A stretch of DNA of 25,549 bases from the IMG/VR virus record IMGVR_UViG_3300017764_000090, positions 1 through 25,549 of that record, one strand, 5' to 3'. The translations under genes were made by a program, and so were the position numbers. The stretch comes from a virus. Positions 16,584 through 22,304 of this stretch are shown piece by piece (the stretch's first letter is position 1; each line of letters starts with the position of its first letter). The notes below the pieces were generated by a model. It ran no database searches, had not been told where the DNA came from, and worked only from the letters and a program-made list of their open reading frames with translations.

Positions 16584-16776
16584 TTGTTTTCTTCTTGCCT
16601 AATTCTACACGTCGTTTAATTAGGGATCGAGGTACAGTTTTACCTTCTTTATAAAGTTTAGAGATTCTTTTTATGAGACTTGCAAGCTCTGTTCGTTTAC
16701 TACCTTTTGTACCGCTAAGATACTTCTTAGGTATTTTAGTTTTTTTATCTTTTGCTGGGCCTCGTTTCTTTTTCAT
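16561..16776 (-). CDS. Small very basic protein B
   Basis: A 71-residue protein with Lys/Arg at about half of its positions in both ends (MKKKRGPAKDKKTK; ELGKKKTSGRKKKR) and a short helical core (TELASLIKRISKLYKEGKTV). The ATG overlaps the previous stop (ATGA), so it is translationally coupled. No family is recognised; it is likely nucleic-acid binding by composition. Confidence 0.7.
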   Translation of the reverse strand: MKKKRGPAKDKKTKIPKKYLSGTKGSKRTELASLIKRISKLYKEGKTVPRSLIKRRVELGKKKTSGRKKKR

Positions 16777-16961
16777 ATGATATAATCCAGATAACGAACA
16801 TTAGTGCTTTGATCAAGCTTTCCGTTCCTGTCGTAAGTAACGACCATATAAATAGTATCAGTTACTTTATATTTATTATCGGGTGCGTTTGAAACTGATT
16901 GAACTTTATAATCTTTTTGATAGCTTTCAGGTATTGTAGCCGCAATAGAATTGACTTCCAT
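16773..16961 (-). CDS. Small protein of unknown function
   Basis: 62 residues from the ATG at 16961 (MEVNSIAATIPESYQKDYKV), directly after the stop of the preceding basic protein. Unlike its neighbours it is not highly basic. Strands such as YKVTDTIYMVVTYDRNG and STNVRYLDYII suggest a small beta sheet. The longer frame to 17012 would overlap the upstream gene without a ribosome-binding site. No family is recognised. Confidence 0.65.
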   Translation of the reverse strand: MEVNSIAATIPESYQKDYKVQSVSNAPDNKYKVTDTIYMVVTYDRNGKLDQSTNVRYLDYII

Positions 16962-16962
16962 A

Positions 16963-17277
16963 TCATTTCTTTTTAGCCGTCTTACGCTTCTTGGCTCCAC
17001 GCTTAATATCATTGTCTTGTGAATGCCCTCCTCGAATAAATGAGTTTACACGACCCATTGCCCATCCAGCCATTCCTACTCCTGCCCTAGAGCCAGAAGA
17101 AAGGAAGGCTCCTTGACCTCTACGATATACCTTTGCAAGCTGCCCATAAGTGAATCGAGTCTTTTTTGCCTTTGCTTTTAAAGTTTTTTGAGTTGTTGCG
17201 CTAAGAGGTTTTGCTGCTCGCTTTCGCTTTGGTGCAGCTTTCTTTTTCTTAATAGCCTTTCTTCGTTTTACTGCCAC
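16963..17277 (-). CDS. Small very basic protein C (MAVKRR type)
   Basis: A 104-residue protein. Its GTG start is backed by a very good GAGGAG 8 bases upstream. The N-terminus is a polylysine/arginine arm (MAVKRRKAIKKKKAAPKRKR). The core reads TQKTLKAKAKKTRFTYGQLA, KVYRRGQGAFLSSGSRAGVG and MAGWAMGRVNSFIRGG; the tail is again basic. The core with FTYGQL, VYRRGQGAFLSSGSR and WAMGRVNSF is a pattern I associate with marine phages. Its role is unknown; nucleic-acid binding is likely. Confidence 0.75.
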   Translation of the reverse strand: MAVKRRKAIKKKKAAPKRKRAAKPLSATTQKTLKAKAKKTRFTYGQLAKVYRRGQGAFLSSGSRAGVGMAGWAMGRVNSFIRGGHSQDNDIKRGAKKRKTAKKK

Positions 17278-17437
17278 GTCGCTTTCTCCTCAGCGCTCTT
17301 TCATACGCTGCATGGGTTCTTCCCGGCATATAAATTTTTTTCTTTCCTTTCCCGTGGGAGTGCACACCGCGAAGTCCTAGTTTTCTTGCTCTTCGTCGAG
17401 CAGCGGCTGATGTTGAGTATCTATTTCGCCGTCTCAT
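17249..17437 (-). CDS. Small very basic protein D
   Basis: A 62-residue Arg/Lys-rich protein (MRRRNRYSTSAAARRRARKL...HGKGKKKIYMPGRTHAAYERALRRKRR). The ATG overlaps the stop of a 31-residue membrane peptide gene, and its own end overlaps the next gene by 29 bases. The KIYMPGRTHAAYERALRRK segment may be a small helix-turn element. No function can be assigned beyond probable nucleic-acid binding. Confidence 0.65.
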   Translation of the reverse strand: MRRRNRYSTSAAARRRARKLGLRGVHSHGKGKKKIYMPGRTHAAYERALRRKRRGSKTKKGY

Positions 17438-17529
17438 TTGTCATTTAAGTCTACTAAGAGTGAACCCCACTTAGTCCATGCAATATGAGCAACCCAACCT
17501 ATAACGCAACCAATTAGTACGTCAATCAT
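17434..17529 (-). CDS. 31-residue membrane peptide
   Basis: A tiny ORF, MIDVLIGCVIGWVAHIAWTK, then WGSLLVDLNDK. It has one hydrophobic span and few charges. The ATG has GAGG 6 bases upstream and overlaps the preceding stop (ATGA). Its stop overlaps the next start, so it is embedded in a chain of coupled genes, which argues that it is real. It may be an accessory lysis or membrane peptide. Confidence 0.6.
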   Translation of the reverse strand: MIDVLIGCVIGWVAHIAWTKWGSLLVDLNDK

Positions 17530-17678
17530 TTTTTGCCTCGCTTCTTCTTTTTAAGAATTGCTGCTCTTAAAGCAGGCGGCAATTTTTTCTGCTTGGCTGT
17601 CAATCCACCCATTGACTTTTTCTTCTTACCATTCTTTTTCTTCTTTTTCTTTTTGCCGTTACCATACCCGTAAGCCAT
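17526..17678 (-). CDS. 50-residue polylysine protein
   Basis: A 50-residue ORF starting MAYGYGNGKKKKKKKNGKKK, then SMGGLTAKQKKLPPALRAAI, and ending in another basic tail. The GLTAKQKKLPPALRAAILKKK motif is a pattern I recall from small proteins of marine phages. Its stop overlaps the start of the membrane peptide (ATGA). The ribosome-binding site is weak (AGAGAAA). Function is unknown; likely nucleic-acid or capsid-interior binding. Confidence 0.65.
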   Translation of the reverse strand: MAYGYGNGKKKKKKKNGKKKKSMGGLTAKQKKLPPALRAAILKKKKRGKK

Positions 17679-17701
17679 CTTATTTCTCTGCGCTTTCGCG
17701 T

Positions 17702-17911
17702 CTAGGGAAGGTACGAATAGTTATCCTTCCAATTTTGTAGTTCATCAAAGTAGCAATTGTGTTGCTGACTTTTTACCCAGCATAGTTCTTGGATGATACG
17801 GTTGTACCATTGCTTATCGTAATCATCGTGAGCTTTTTCCATATCTTGTTTAAGTTGGGCAATTCTCACATTGATATACTTTTCTAAGTCTTTTTCTCTG
17901 CCTCGTCTCAT
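17702..17911 (-). CDS. Small helical protein of unknown function
   Basis: A 69-residue charged, helical protein (MRRGREKDLEKYINVRIAQL, KQDMEKAHDDYDKQWYNRII, QELCWVKSQQHNCYF). Two Cys and several aromatic residues are near the C-terminus. Its ATG touches the previous stop, consistent with an operon. No family is recognised. Confidence 0.65.
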   Translation of the reverse strand: MRRGREKDLEKYINVRIAQLKQDMEKAHDDYDKQWYNRIIQELCWVKSQQHNCYFDELQNWKDNYSYLP

Positions 17912-18117
17912 TACATTACCTGCGCTGCAATTAATCCTAGTAGAAACATTATAATTATGCCTGAAGCAGTTATAATTCTGTTTTCCATTCGAGCAAGTGT
18001 ATCTTCAACATTTTCTATTCGAGTAAATATAGTTTTCCATCGCTCTTCACACTGAGCTGCATGAACTTGTAGTTCAGATTCAATGTGGTCGACTTGCCTT
18101 TGTAGATCATCGCTCAT
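17911..18117 (-). CDS. XhlA-like coiled-coil membrane protein
   Basis: A 68-residue protein. An N-terminal amphipathic coiled coil (LQRQVDHIESELQVHAAQCE, ERWKTIFTRIENVEDTLARM) leads to one C-terminal membrane span (IITASGIIIMFLLGLIAAQVM). This is the layout of XhlA-type hemolysin/holin-accessory proteins. It is coupled by overlap to the genes on both sides. A lysis-accessory role is likely, but a general membrane-anchored protein cannot be excluded. Confidence 0.65.
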   Translation of the reverse strand: MSDDLQRQVDHIESELQVHAAQCEERWKTIFTRIENVEDTLARMENRIITASGIIIMFLLGLIAAQVM

Positions 18118-18542
18118 GGTTTAAGTATTGTTAGAATAAGAAATAAAGCAGGGACAAATACCGCAAGTCCACAAATAGAGTATAGTACGTATAAAGCCAT
18201 TTGTGCATAGTAAGCTTTTCGCTCGCGTTCTTCTCTTTCTCTTTCTTCTCGTTCTTCTTTAGCTTTTTTCTGAAAAGCTAGCCAGTCGTCCCACATACCT
18301 GGGCGTCCTGCCCAGATCATCTGTTGTTTTAAGTGCTCCTCCATTTCCTTGATTTTCTCAAGTTCCATGAAGGCTTCCATATCGCTTTTATACCCTTTTG
18401 CATTTGACTTTTTCTGCAAGGCATTTTTTTGGTCAAAAAATTGTGCAACAACGCCGCCCATCTCATACAGGTCTTTACCATTGCCAATTGCTTCTTTAAT
18501 TACGCCAAAAGCTGCATTTGCGATCGCAATTTCTGCGAGCAT
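18114..18542 (-). CDS. Coiled-coil protein with C-terminal membrane anchor
   Basis: A 142-residue protein. The N-terminus is an amphipathic helix (EIAIANAAFGVIKEAIGNGK) with EMGGVVAQFFDQKNAL. A long charged coiled coil follows, with a striking EEREEREREERERK run (about residues 95-108). It ends with a hydrophobic span (MALYVLYSICGLAVFVPALF). The stop overlaps the next ATG. It probably sits in the inner membrane with its helical domain in the cytoplasm. Function is unknown; a role near lysis or virion assembly is inferred from position. Confidence 0.65.
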   Translation of the reverse strand: MLAEIAIANAAFGVIKEAIGNGKDLYEMGGVVAQFFDQKNALQKKSNAKGYKSDMEAFMELEKIKEMEEHLKQQMIWAGRPGMWDDWLAFQKKAKEEREEREREERERKAYYAQMALYVLYSICGLAVFVPALFLILTILKP

Positions 18543-18554
18543 GGAATTTCTCTA

Positions 18555-19019
18555 TTAGGATTTATCCTCCTTGAGAAGCTTTTCCATCAGCTTTCCGTAG
18601 TTACCTTGGCCGAAGGGTAGACTCTCATTTATTTGTACGTTATTTTGAGTTTTTATGTTTGTAGTTTCAGCTTTTACTAGATCTGCTTGTGCTTTAATTT
18701 CATCCATTCGCATCTTGTGAGCCATCTGAAGTAAGTCGGCCAAGTCCTTATTTGAGTACACTCCACTTTCCTGAGCTTCTTCTAGTTTGCTGGCAATCAT
18801 TTCGTCGAGGACAGAAGCGATATTGTTTTTATTACGATATCCCATGTCTAAATACACAGTGTCGATATACTTTTTAACTTCTCGTTTATTTAAAAGTTCG
18901 ACTACTTTGTTCTCAGGCACTTGTAAATAATCACACACTGCTCGTATGTTCCCATACTGCAGATAGCAATTCGCTACTTCCAATCCTTCTGGAGATATTG
19001 GAGTTATTTCTTTACCCAT
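18555..19019 (-). CDS. Terminase small subunit
   Basis: About 154 residues from the ATG at 19019, which has a strong AGGAGGAG upstream; the frame also reaches a TTG at 19028, too close to that site. The N-terminal half has a helix-turn-helix-like DNA-recognition region (EVANCYLQYGNIRAVCDYLQ, VPENKVVELLNKREVKKYID). The middle is a helical oligomerisation region (LDEMIASKLEEAQE, DLADLLQMAHKMRMDEIKAQ), typical of TerS. It recognises phage DNA and recruits TerL. A consensus promoter stands directly upstream, so this is the first gene of the long leftward late unit. Confidence 0.75.
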   Translation of the reverse strand: MGKEITPISPEGLEVANCYLQYGNIRAVCDYLQVPENKVVELLNKREVKKYIDTVYLDMGYRNKNNIASVLDEMIASKLEEAQESGVYSNKDLADLLQMAHKMRMDEIKAQADLVKAETTNIKTQNNVQINESLPFGQGNYGKLMEKLLKEDKS

Positions 19020-19047
19020 ATCTCTCAACTCCTCCTATTTCTGTGAA

Positions 19048-19076
19048 ATTATAATATGTAAGTTGTGGAAAGTCAA
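19048..19076 (-). promoter_or_regulatory. Sigma70-type promoter for terminase small subunit and the leftward late unit
   Basis: On the minus strand TTGACT (19076-19071) and TATAAT (19053-19048) are 17 bases apart. They lie about 30 bases before the TerS start and its AGGAGGAG site. Confidence 0.88.
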
Positions 19077-19088
19077 GGTTTATTTTTC

Positions 19089-19685
19089 TCACCCCCACTG
19101 CAAAGCCATAGCTGCAGCGATTCCAAAAAATGTTACTGATCGTTCTTTGCCTTGACCACCACCAAATTTATCATACCCCGTATCACCTTGGTTACTCCAA
19201 CGGGGCTTATCGTTTACATATCTAGGTTCAATATATTCTGTGGGCTCTAAGTGAGGCAGCCCTTTTAACCATAATCCTGTTTTCTTTGATGCATCCTCTC
19301 CAAAGTTGTAGGGTTGTACATACTGAGGTTTTGGCATAAAATCTAATCGAGTGTTAATACAACCTACGGGATTTTCTATGCACATCTTTTCTACCGGGGC
19401 TTTCCAGAGTTGTGTGATAAATCTAAGTGCTTCTTCTGTCTTTTCAGCTCTGCCTTCAATTTTGTTATTCCAATGTAATCCAGAAGCAGCCAGATAAGTG
19501 CAAGGAGGGTGCAGAATAACAAGGTCCCATACGCCACCATTATATAGTGCGTCAAGTACATCTCCTTGTATGTGCGGACCCCGCGCCTCTGTTGCAAGTA
19601 AGTCGCAGGAAATCGCATCATGTCCCATTGCTAGGAAACAATCTCGTACAGTACCGCTAAATTCGCATCCAACTAATATTCTCAT
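19089..19685 (-). CDS. Small C5-cytosine-methyltransferase-like protein
   Basis: A 198-residue protein with the order of C5-MTase motifs: motif I-like MRILVGCEFSGTVRDCFLAM, motif II-like HDAISCDL, QGDVLD, motif IV-like HPPCTYLAASG with the catalytic-position Cys after Pro-Pro, and motif VI-like CIENPVG. The canonical enzymes are longer (usually 300 or more residues) and have a target-recognition domain, which is not visible here. It may modify phage DNA against host restriction, or be a diverged relative. The ATG begins immediately at motif I and 7 bases after a perfect -10 box, so the message is probably leaderless. The 3' end is close to the TerS promoter. Confidence 0.7.
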   Translation of the reverse strand: MRILVGCEFSGTVRDCFLAMGHDAISCDLLATEARGPHIQGDVLDALYNGGVWDLVILHPPCTYLAASGLHWNNKIEGRAEKTEEALRFITQLWKAPVEKMCIENPVGCINTRLDFMPKPQYVQPYNFGEDASKKTGLWLKGLPHLEPTEYIEPRYVNDKPRWSNQGDTGYDKFGGGQGKERSVTFFGIAAAMALQWG

Positions 19686-19692
19686 GCTAAGA

Positions 19693-19722
19693 ATTATATC
19701 GCAAAAGGAGCTTCCTTGTCAA
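19693..19722 (-). promoter_or_regulatory. Consensus promoter with leaderless start for the methyltransferase-like gene
   Basis: TTGACA (19722-19717) and TATAAT (19698-19693) on the minus strand have an 18-base spacer. The start codon at 19685 lies 7 bases after the -10 box. A GGAG within the spacer cannot serve as a ribosome-binding site if transcription starts at the expected position. Confidence 0.88.
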
Positions 19723-19743
19723 GCGTTATTTTTGGCAGGTTCG

Positions 19744-19765
19744 AAAAAAGGGGCCGCAGCCCCTT
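19744..19765 (-). terminator. Rho-independent terminator after the secreted beta-rich protein gene
   Basis: A 7-bp stem AAGGGGC/GCCCCTT with a TGCG loop, followed on the minus strand by TTTTTTC, lies 15 bases past the stop at 19780. It insulates this gene from the methyltransferase promoter just downstream. Confidence 0.88.
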
Positions 19766-19779
19766 AAAAATATACTATA

Positions 19780-20325
19780 CTAGATTTTAGCCTCCCAGTG
19801 TATTCCCGTAACTGTCATTTTTCTAGCGTATCCTTCTGTAGATTTACGTTCGATAAAAGGAGTTACTTTCCAATTCTTTTCTTTATAAGTTATCCCGAGC
19901 TGGTCGCGAGCATCAAACTTTGTACCAGAATCCTTAAAGCTCCAGCGGGGTTGCCACTTTGCATAAAGATAAAAAGGGCCGTAAAGGTGAGGAGTGTATT
20001 CTGCAATAAAACGATATCTCCAGTGTGACTCCTTGTTGTTAAAATGGCGATACTCCATACGGCCTTCAAAAACTAAGTCTTTGTACGATAGGAGTTCCCC
20101 CGTGAATTTTATGCGATTTTCTTGCGTATTTACCAAATCTGCATAGCGATACATAACTTCGATAGGCCCTATTTTGTTTCCGATTTCAATATGCTTTCCG
20201 CCTTCACGATGGCGAAAAGTATACTCCCAGTTTTTATTCTTTAATTTATAGTTATATTCTTGTTGATCGGACGCTATCACAGCGGTCGGCATTGCTAAAA
20301 CTAACGCTAAAAATAAATAACGCAT
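19780..20325 (-). CDS. Secreted beta-barrel-like envelope protein
   Basis: A 181-residue protein with a clear Sec signal (MRYLFLALVLAMPTAVIAS). A mature region of alternating, aromatic-rich strands follows (e.g. NWEYTFRHREGGKHIEIGNK, GPIEVMYRYADLV, FEGRMEYRHF, HWRYRFIAEYTPHLYGPFYL, YAKWQPRWSF) and it ends in a strand VTGIHWEAKI. The pattern fits a small outer-membrane beta-barrel, like KdgM-type or other single-chain porins, rather than a virion protein. It is a monocistronic unit with its own promoter and terminator, the format of a moron gene. It could alter the host surface, for example superinfection exclusion. The AAGGAG site 6 bases before the ATG is strong. Confidence 0.65.
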   Translation of the reverse strand: MRYLFLALVLAMPTAVIASDQQEYNYKLKNKNWEYTFRHREGGKHIEIGNKIGPIEVMYRYADLVNTQENRIKFTGELLSYKDLVFEGRMEYRHFNNKESHWRYRFIAEYTPHLYGPFYLYAKWQPRWSFKDSGTKFDARDQLGITYKEKNWKVTPFIERKSTEGYARKMTVTGIHWEAKI

Positions 20326-20364
20326 AATGCTCTCCTTTCTGGCCTTGTGGAATTTTTACCACAG

Positions 20365-20392
20365 AATATAGTGTAACATAAAATTGTTGCAA
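20365..20392 (-). promoter_or_regulatory. Probable promoter of the secreted protein, with inverted repeat over the -35
   Basis: Minus-strand TTGCAA (20392-20387) and TATATT (20370-20365) have a 16-base spacer. A perfect 7-bp inverted repeat AAAATTG-TTG-CAATTTT (20380-20396) covers the -35 region and could be an operator. Confidence 0.5.
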
Positions 20393-20467
20393 TTTTATGA
20401 AAACACCAAAACAACTTTTCTCAATTTTTCTTAAGTTGTACGTGTGGGGGTGCGCGGCGCGGCTAGA

Positions 20468-20482
20468 TGAGAATGAGTCTCA
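20468..20482. promoter_or_regulatory. Fur-box-like 7-1-7 inverted repeat
   Basis: TGAGAAT-G-AGTCTCA matches the Fur 7-1-7 consensus TGATAAT-N-ATTATCA at 11 of 14 positions. It lies between divergent genes but does not overlap either promoter identified here. Fur binding is an inference; it could be an operator for a phage regulator. Confidence 0.35.
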
Positions 20483-20599
20483 TTACCGCCCCACTCCTGG
20501 CGGATCGCAAGCACAATCCCGGCCCGGGGTCAAGCATTTTTTCAAATTTTTTTTGTGACATATTCACATAAAAAAGACTGTACGGCGGGGCGCGAATGG

Positions 20600-20608
20600 T
20601 GCTATACT
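20600..20608 (+). promoter_or_regulatory. Extended -10 promoter for the rightward cassette
   Basis: TGC followed by TATACT makes an extended -10; the -35 region (near 20580) is poor. Upstream, an inverted repeat TGTGA-N5-TCACA lies at 20554-20568 and could be an activator or repressor site. It resembles a CRP half-site pair but has 5 rather than 6 bases between arms. Confidence 0.6.
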
Positions 20609-20659
20609 CTCAGCATGAGATGGGGGATTGGCTTCCATCCTAAATCAGATAGGTGGCTT

Positions 20660-20959
20660 ATGTCTAACTACACACCGGCAATGGAGCAACGCATCCGCGA
20701 CGCCGCTCCCCTCAACCTCGCCAAAGCAAAAGCATTGGCAGAGGAATTTGCGAGCGTAACACACCGCTCGGTCATTAGCAAGGCGCAGAGCATGGGCGTT
20801 GAATACGTCAAGGCCGCACCTGCGGCTCGCTCTCCGCGTCAAGCGGAACCAACCAAGGCCGACATTCTCGCGGAGATTCGTCGCGCTGTCGCCCTTGCAG
20901 ATCGTGAAGGCGATCTGACGAAGGCAGAGCTTTCCACAATCTTAATGGCGATCGCATGA
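20660..20959 (+). CDS. Small predicted DNA-binding protein, paralogue of the 24457 gene
   Basis: A 99-residue protein from the ATG at 20660, with AGGTGG 3 bases upstream. A longer start at 20615 is possible but would remove the conserved leader hairpin. It begins MSNYTPAMEQRIRDAAP, then AKALAEEFASVTHRSVISKAQSMGVEYVKA, a helix-turn-helix-like region. After a Pro/Ala/Arg linker it ends in KADILAEIRRAVAL...GDLTKAELSTILMAI. The same architecture with clear matches occurs at 24457 (LAEKF..TPRSIIAKLSALGIYQKA; MTKVDLEALLEIL). It is the first gene of the GC-richer cassette and its ATGA overlap couples it to the next gene. It likely regulates transcription or interacts with RNA polymerase; this is inferred. 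Confidence 0.78.
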   Translation: MSNYTPAMEQRIRDAAPLNLAKAKALAEEFASVTHRSVISKAQSMGVEYVKAAPAARSPRQAEPTKADILAEIRRAVALADREGDLTKAELSTILMAIA

Positions 20960-21153
20960 TCGCCTTTATCGGTTGGCTCGGGGCGCTCTGCATGGCAGGC
21001 GCGCCCTTCATCATCGATACGGACGCGGGTAAGATCATCGCAATTGCTGGCCTGCTTATGTTGACTCAACAGGCGGCGGATGGTAAACTCTGGAATCTGG
21101 TTTGCTTGAACATTGCGGGAATTATTGGATACTCTTATGCACTTTATTTTTGA
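20956..21153 (+). CDS. Small inner-membrane protein
   Basis: 65 residues with two or three hydrophobic segments (MIAFIGWLGALCMAGAPFII, KIIAIAGLLMLTQQA, LVCLNIAGIIGYSYALYF). The start overlaps the previous stop (ATGA) and the end overlaps the HAD gene by 17 bases. No family is recognised. It may anchor or partner one of the cassette enzymes at the membrane. Confidence 0.7.
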   Translation: MIAFIGWLGALCMAGAPFIIDTDAGKIIAIAGLLMLTQQAADGKLWNLVCLNIAGIIGYSYALYF

Positions 21154-21616
21154 TCTTGATCACACCGTCATTGATTCATCACACCGACAGATCACGCGGC
21201 CCGATGGCTCGCTTGATCTTGCGGCATGGATTAAAAACAACACACGCGCGAACATCATGCGCGACACACTGCTACCGCTCGCCGCACAATGGCGACTGGC
21301 AGACAAGAAAGGCGCGACTATTGTTATCTGCACTGCCCGCGTGATGGGCGCGCACGATTTCGATTTTCTCGCATCGCATGGCCTACGGTGGGACGCTTGC
21401 CTCTCTCGCCCGATGGGGAACACACTGCCAGACGCAGAGCTGAAGGAAACTCTGCTCCGCAAATACGCCACGGCTCGGCCTATGTCATGGGCGCGATTCT
21501 GCTCTACATCAATCTTTTTTGATGATAACGAATCGGTGCTCTCAATGCTTGACGGGATCGGCATCAAGGCTTATAATTCAATCTCTTTCAATCAATCGCT
21601 AAGGAAAACAGCATGA
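21137..21616 (+). CDS. HAD-superfamily phosphatase
   Basis: 159 residues from the ATG at 21137 (MHFIFDLDHTVIDSS); a TTG at 21113 is the alternative. All four HAD motifs are visible: motif I FDLDHT (nucleophile and acid Asp), motif II ICTAR, a Lys in LKETLLRK as motif III, and motif IV FFDDNESVLSML. The motif II to IV distance and small cap suggest a PseT- or 5'-nucleotidase-like phosphatase acting on nucleotides or nucleic-acid ends. It sits in the cassette two genes before a PPK2-like kinase, which suggests linked phosphate or nucleotide chemistry. The substrate cannot be told from sequence. Confidence 0.82.
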   Translation: MHFIFDLDHTVIDSSHRQITRPDGSLDLAAWIKNNTRANIMRDTLLPLAAQWRLADKKGATIVICTARVMGAHDFDFLASHGLRWDACLSRPMGNTLPDAELKETLLRKYATARPMSWARFCSTSIFFDDNESVLSMLDGIGIKAYNSISFNQSLRKTA

Positions 21617-22200
21617 TTCGTTTACGCAAAATCGCCACCATTGACACTCAGGTAATGAAGCCTAGAGACTATCAGGAAAACGGCGATCCACTCTCAGGCA
21701 TGGGCTATAACTATCTTTACGAGATTGTCGGCCTCGACAAATACAACTCGGCATTTGCTGGCGTTCGCATGACGAAAGACGGCTACGCTAAGGAATTCTA
21801 CTCCACTGGTCACAATGGCCTTTTCTCTCGCGTTCGCACTACACTGCGAGAATTCGAGCGCGTTTTTTGCGATGGTGAATTCGGCGCTCTGGAGGCTATC
21901 GTTTACGGTAACATCTGCAAGGGTGCGAATCGCTCACTCGCTCAGGAGCAATACATTCACAAGCGAAACCAGCATAGCGAGGAATGGATGCTCCCGACCA
22001 TCGAAGCGGCTACGCCTCGCGGTAAAACTCGCCCGTCCGGTTCAACTGAATTTTACAACTGGTCACCGAAACGCGCCTATGGGAAATACCTTCAGAGCAT
22101 GACGCGCAAAGCTATTGGCGAAGGGTGGCAGGATATTATCGACCACAATTTTCGCGGCCAATCTGGGTGGGCGCTTCCGACTGTCGGGCGCGAGCTGTGA
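21613..22200 (+). CDS. Protein of unknown function in the PPK2/HAD cassette
   Basis: A 195-residue protein coupled to the HAD gene by an ATGA overlap. Visible segments are MIRLRKIATIDTQVMKPRDY, MGYNYLYEIVGLDKYNSAFA, GVRMTKDGYAKEFYSTGHNG, LREFERVFCDGEFGALEAIV, and a long polar, aromatic C-terminus with TEFYNWSPKRAYGKYLQSM. It looks like a soluble alpha/beta protein with no membrane segment or clear catalytic motif. I do not recognise the family. The GC-rich codon use is shared with the cassette and unlike the left arm. Confidence 0.75.
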   Translation: MIRLRKIATIDTQVMKPRDYQENGDPLSGMGYNYLYEIVGLDKYNSAFAGVRMTKDGYAKEFYSTGHNGLFSRVRTTLREFERVFCDGEFGALEAIVYGNICKGANRSLAQEQYIHKRNQHSEEWMLPTIEAATPRGKTRPSGSTEFYNWSPKRAYGKYLQSMTRKAIGEGWQDIIDHNFRGQSGWALPTVGREL

Positions 22201-22304
22201 GATTCGGCGCGGCACTCGCCGCCCTCTACCTCGCCTATTCGGTAATCACCGATCTGGCGATCTGGGGCGCGGCGGTTTACTACTGGTGGAATGGGGGCTT
22301 TTGA
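22197..22304 (+). CDS. 35-residue membrane peptide
   Basis: A tiny ORF starting at a GTG that overlaps the previous stop (GTGA) and ending in a TGATG overlap with the next gene. It reads MRFGAALAALYLAYSVITDL, then AIWGAAVYYWWNGGF, i.e. one or two short hydrophobic segments with an aromatic end. The double overlap and open frame support it. It may be a membrane anchor or accessory for the next enzyme. Confidence 0.55.
   Translation: MRFGAALAALYLAYSVITDLAIWGAAVYYWWNGGF

Larger units (their letters stand above)
20396..20659. other. Divergent intergenic region with regulatory-looking elements
   Basis: No gene is supported here. Composition switches from AT-rich to GC-rich near 20440. It contains a Fur-box-like 7-1-7 repeat (20468-20482), a TGTGA-N5-TCACA inverted repeat (20554-20568), an extended -10 promoter (20600-20608) and a leader element shared with another gene (20623-20632). 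Confidence 0.6.

Noticed and set aside
19391-19621. Nested minus-strand frame with a membrane segment inside the methyltransferase-like gene
   Set aside because: There is no ribosome-binding site before the likely ATG. The hydrophobic run can arise as an out-of-frame shadow of the main gene.
20554-20568. Calling the TGTGA/TCACA repeat a CRP site
   Set aside because: The arms match but the spacing is 5 bases, where CRP sites have 6, so I list it only as an inverted repeat of unknown binder.
20615-20659. Extension of the 20660 protein to an ATG 6 bases after the -10 (a third leaderless case)
   Set aside because: The ATG at 20660 has AGGTGG, and the intervening bases contain a leader element shared with another promoter, so a 5' leader is the better reading. 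It is not excluded.
20839-21567. Minus-strand frames opposite the cassette genes
   Set aside because: Shadows caused by GC-rich codon bias; the plus-strand frames have start signals, overlaps and recognisable motifs.
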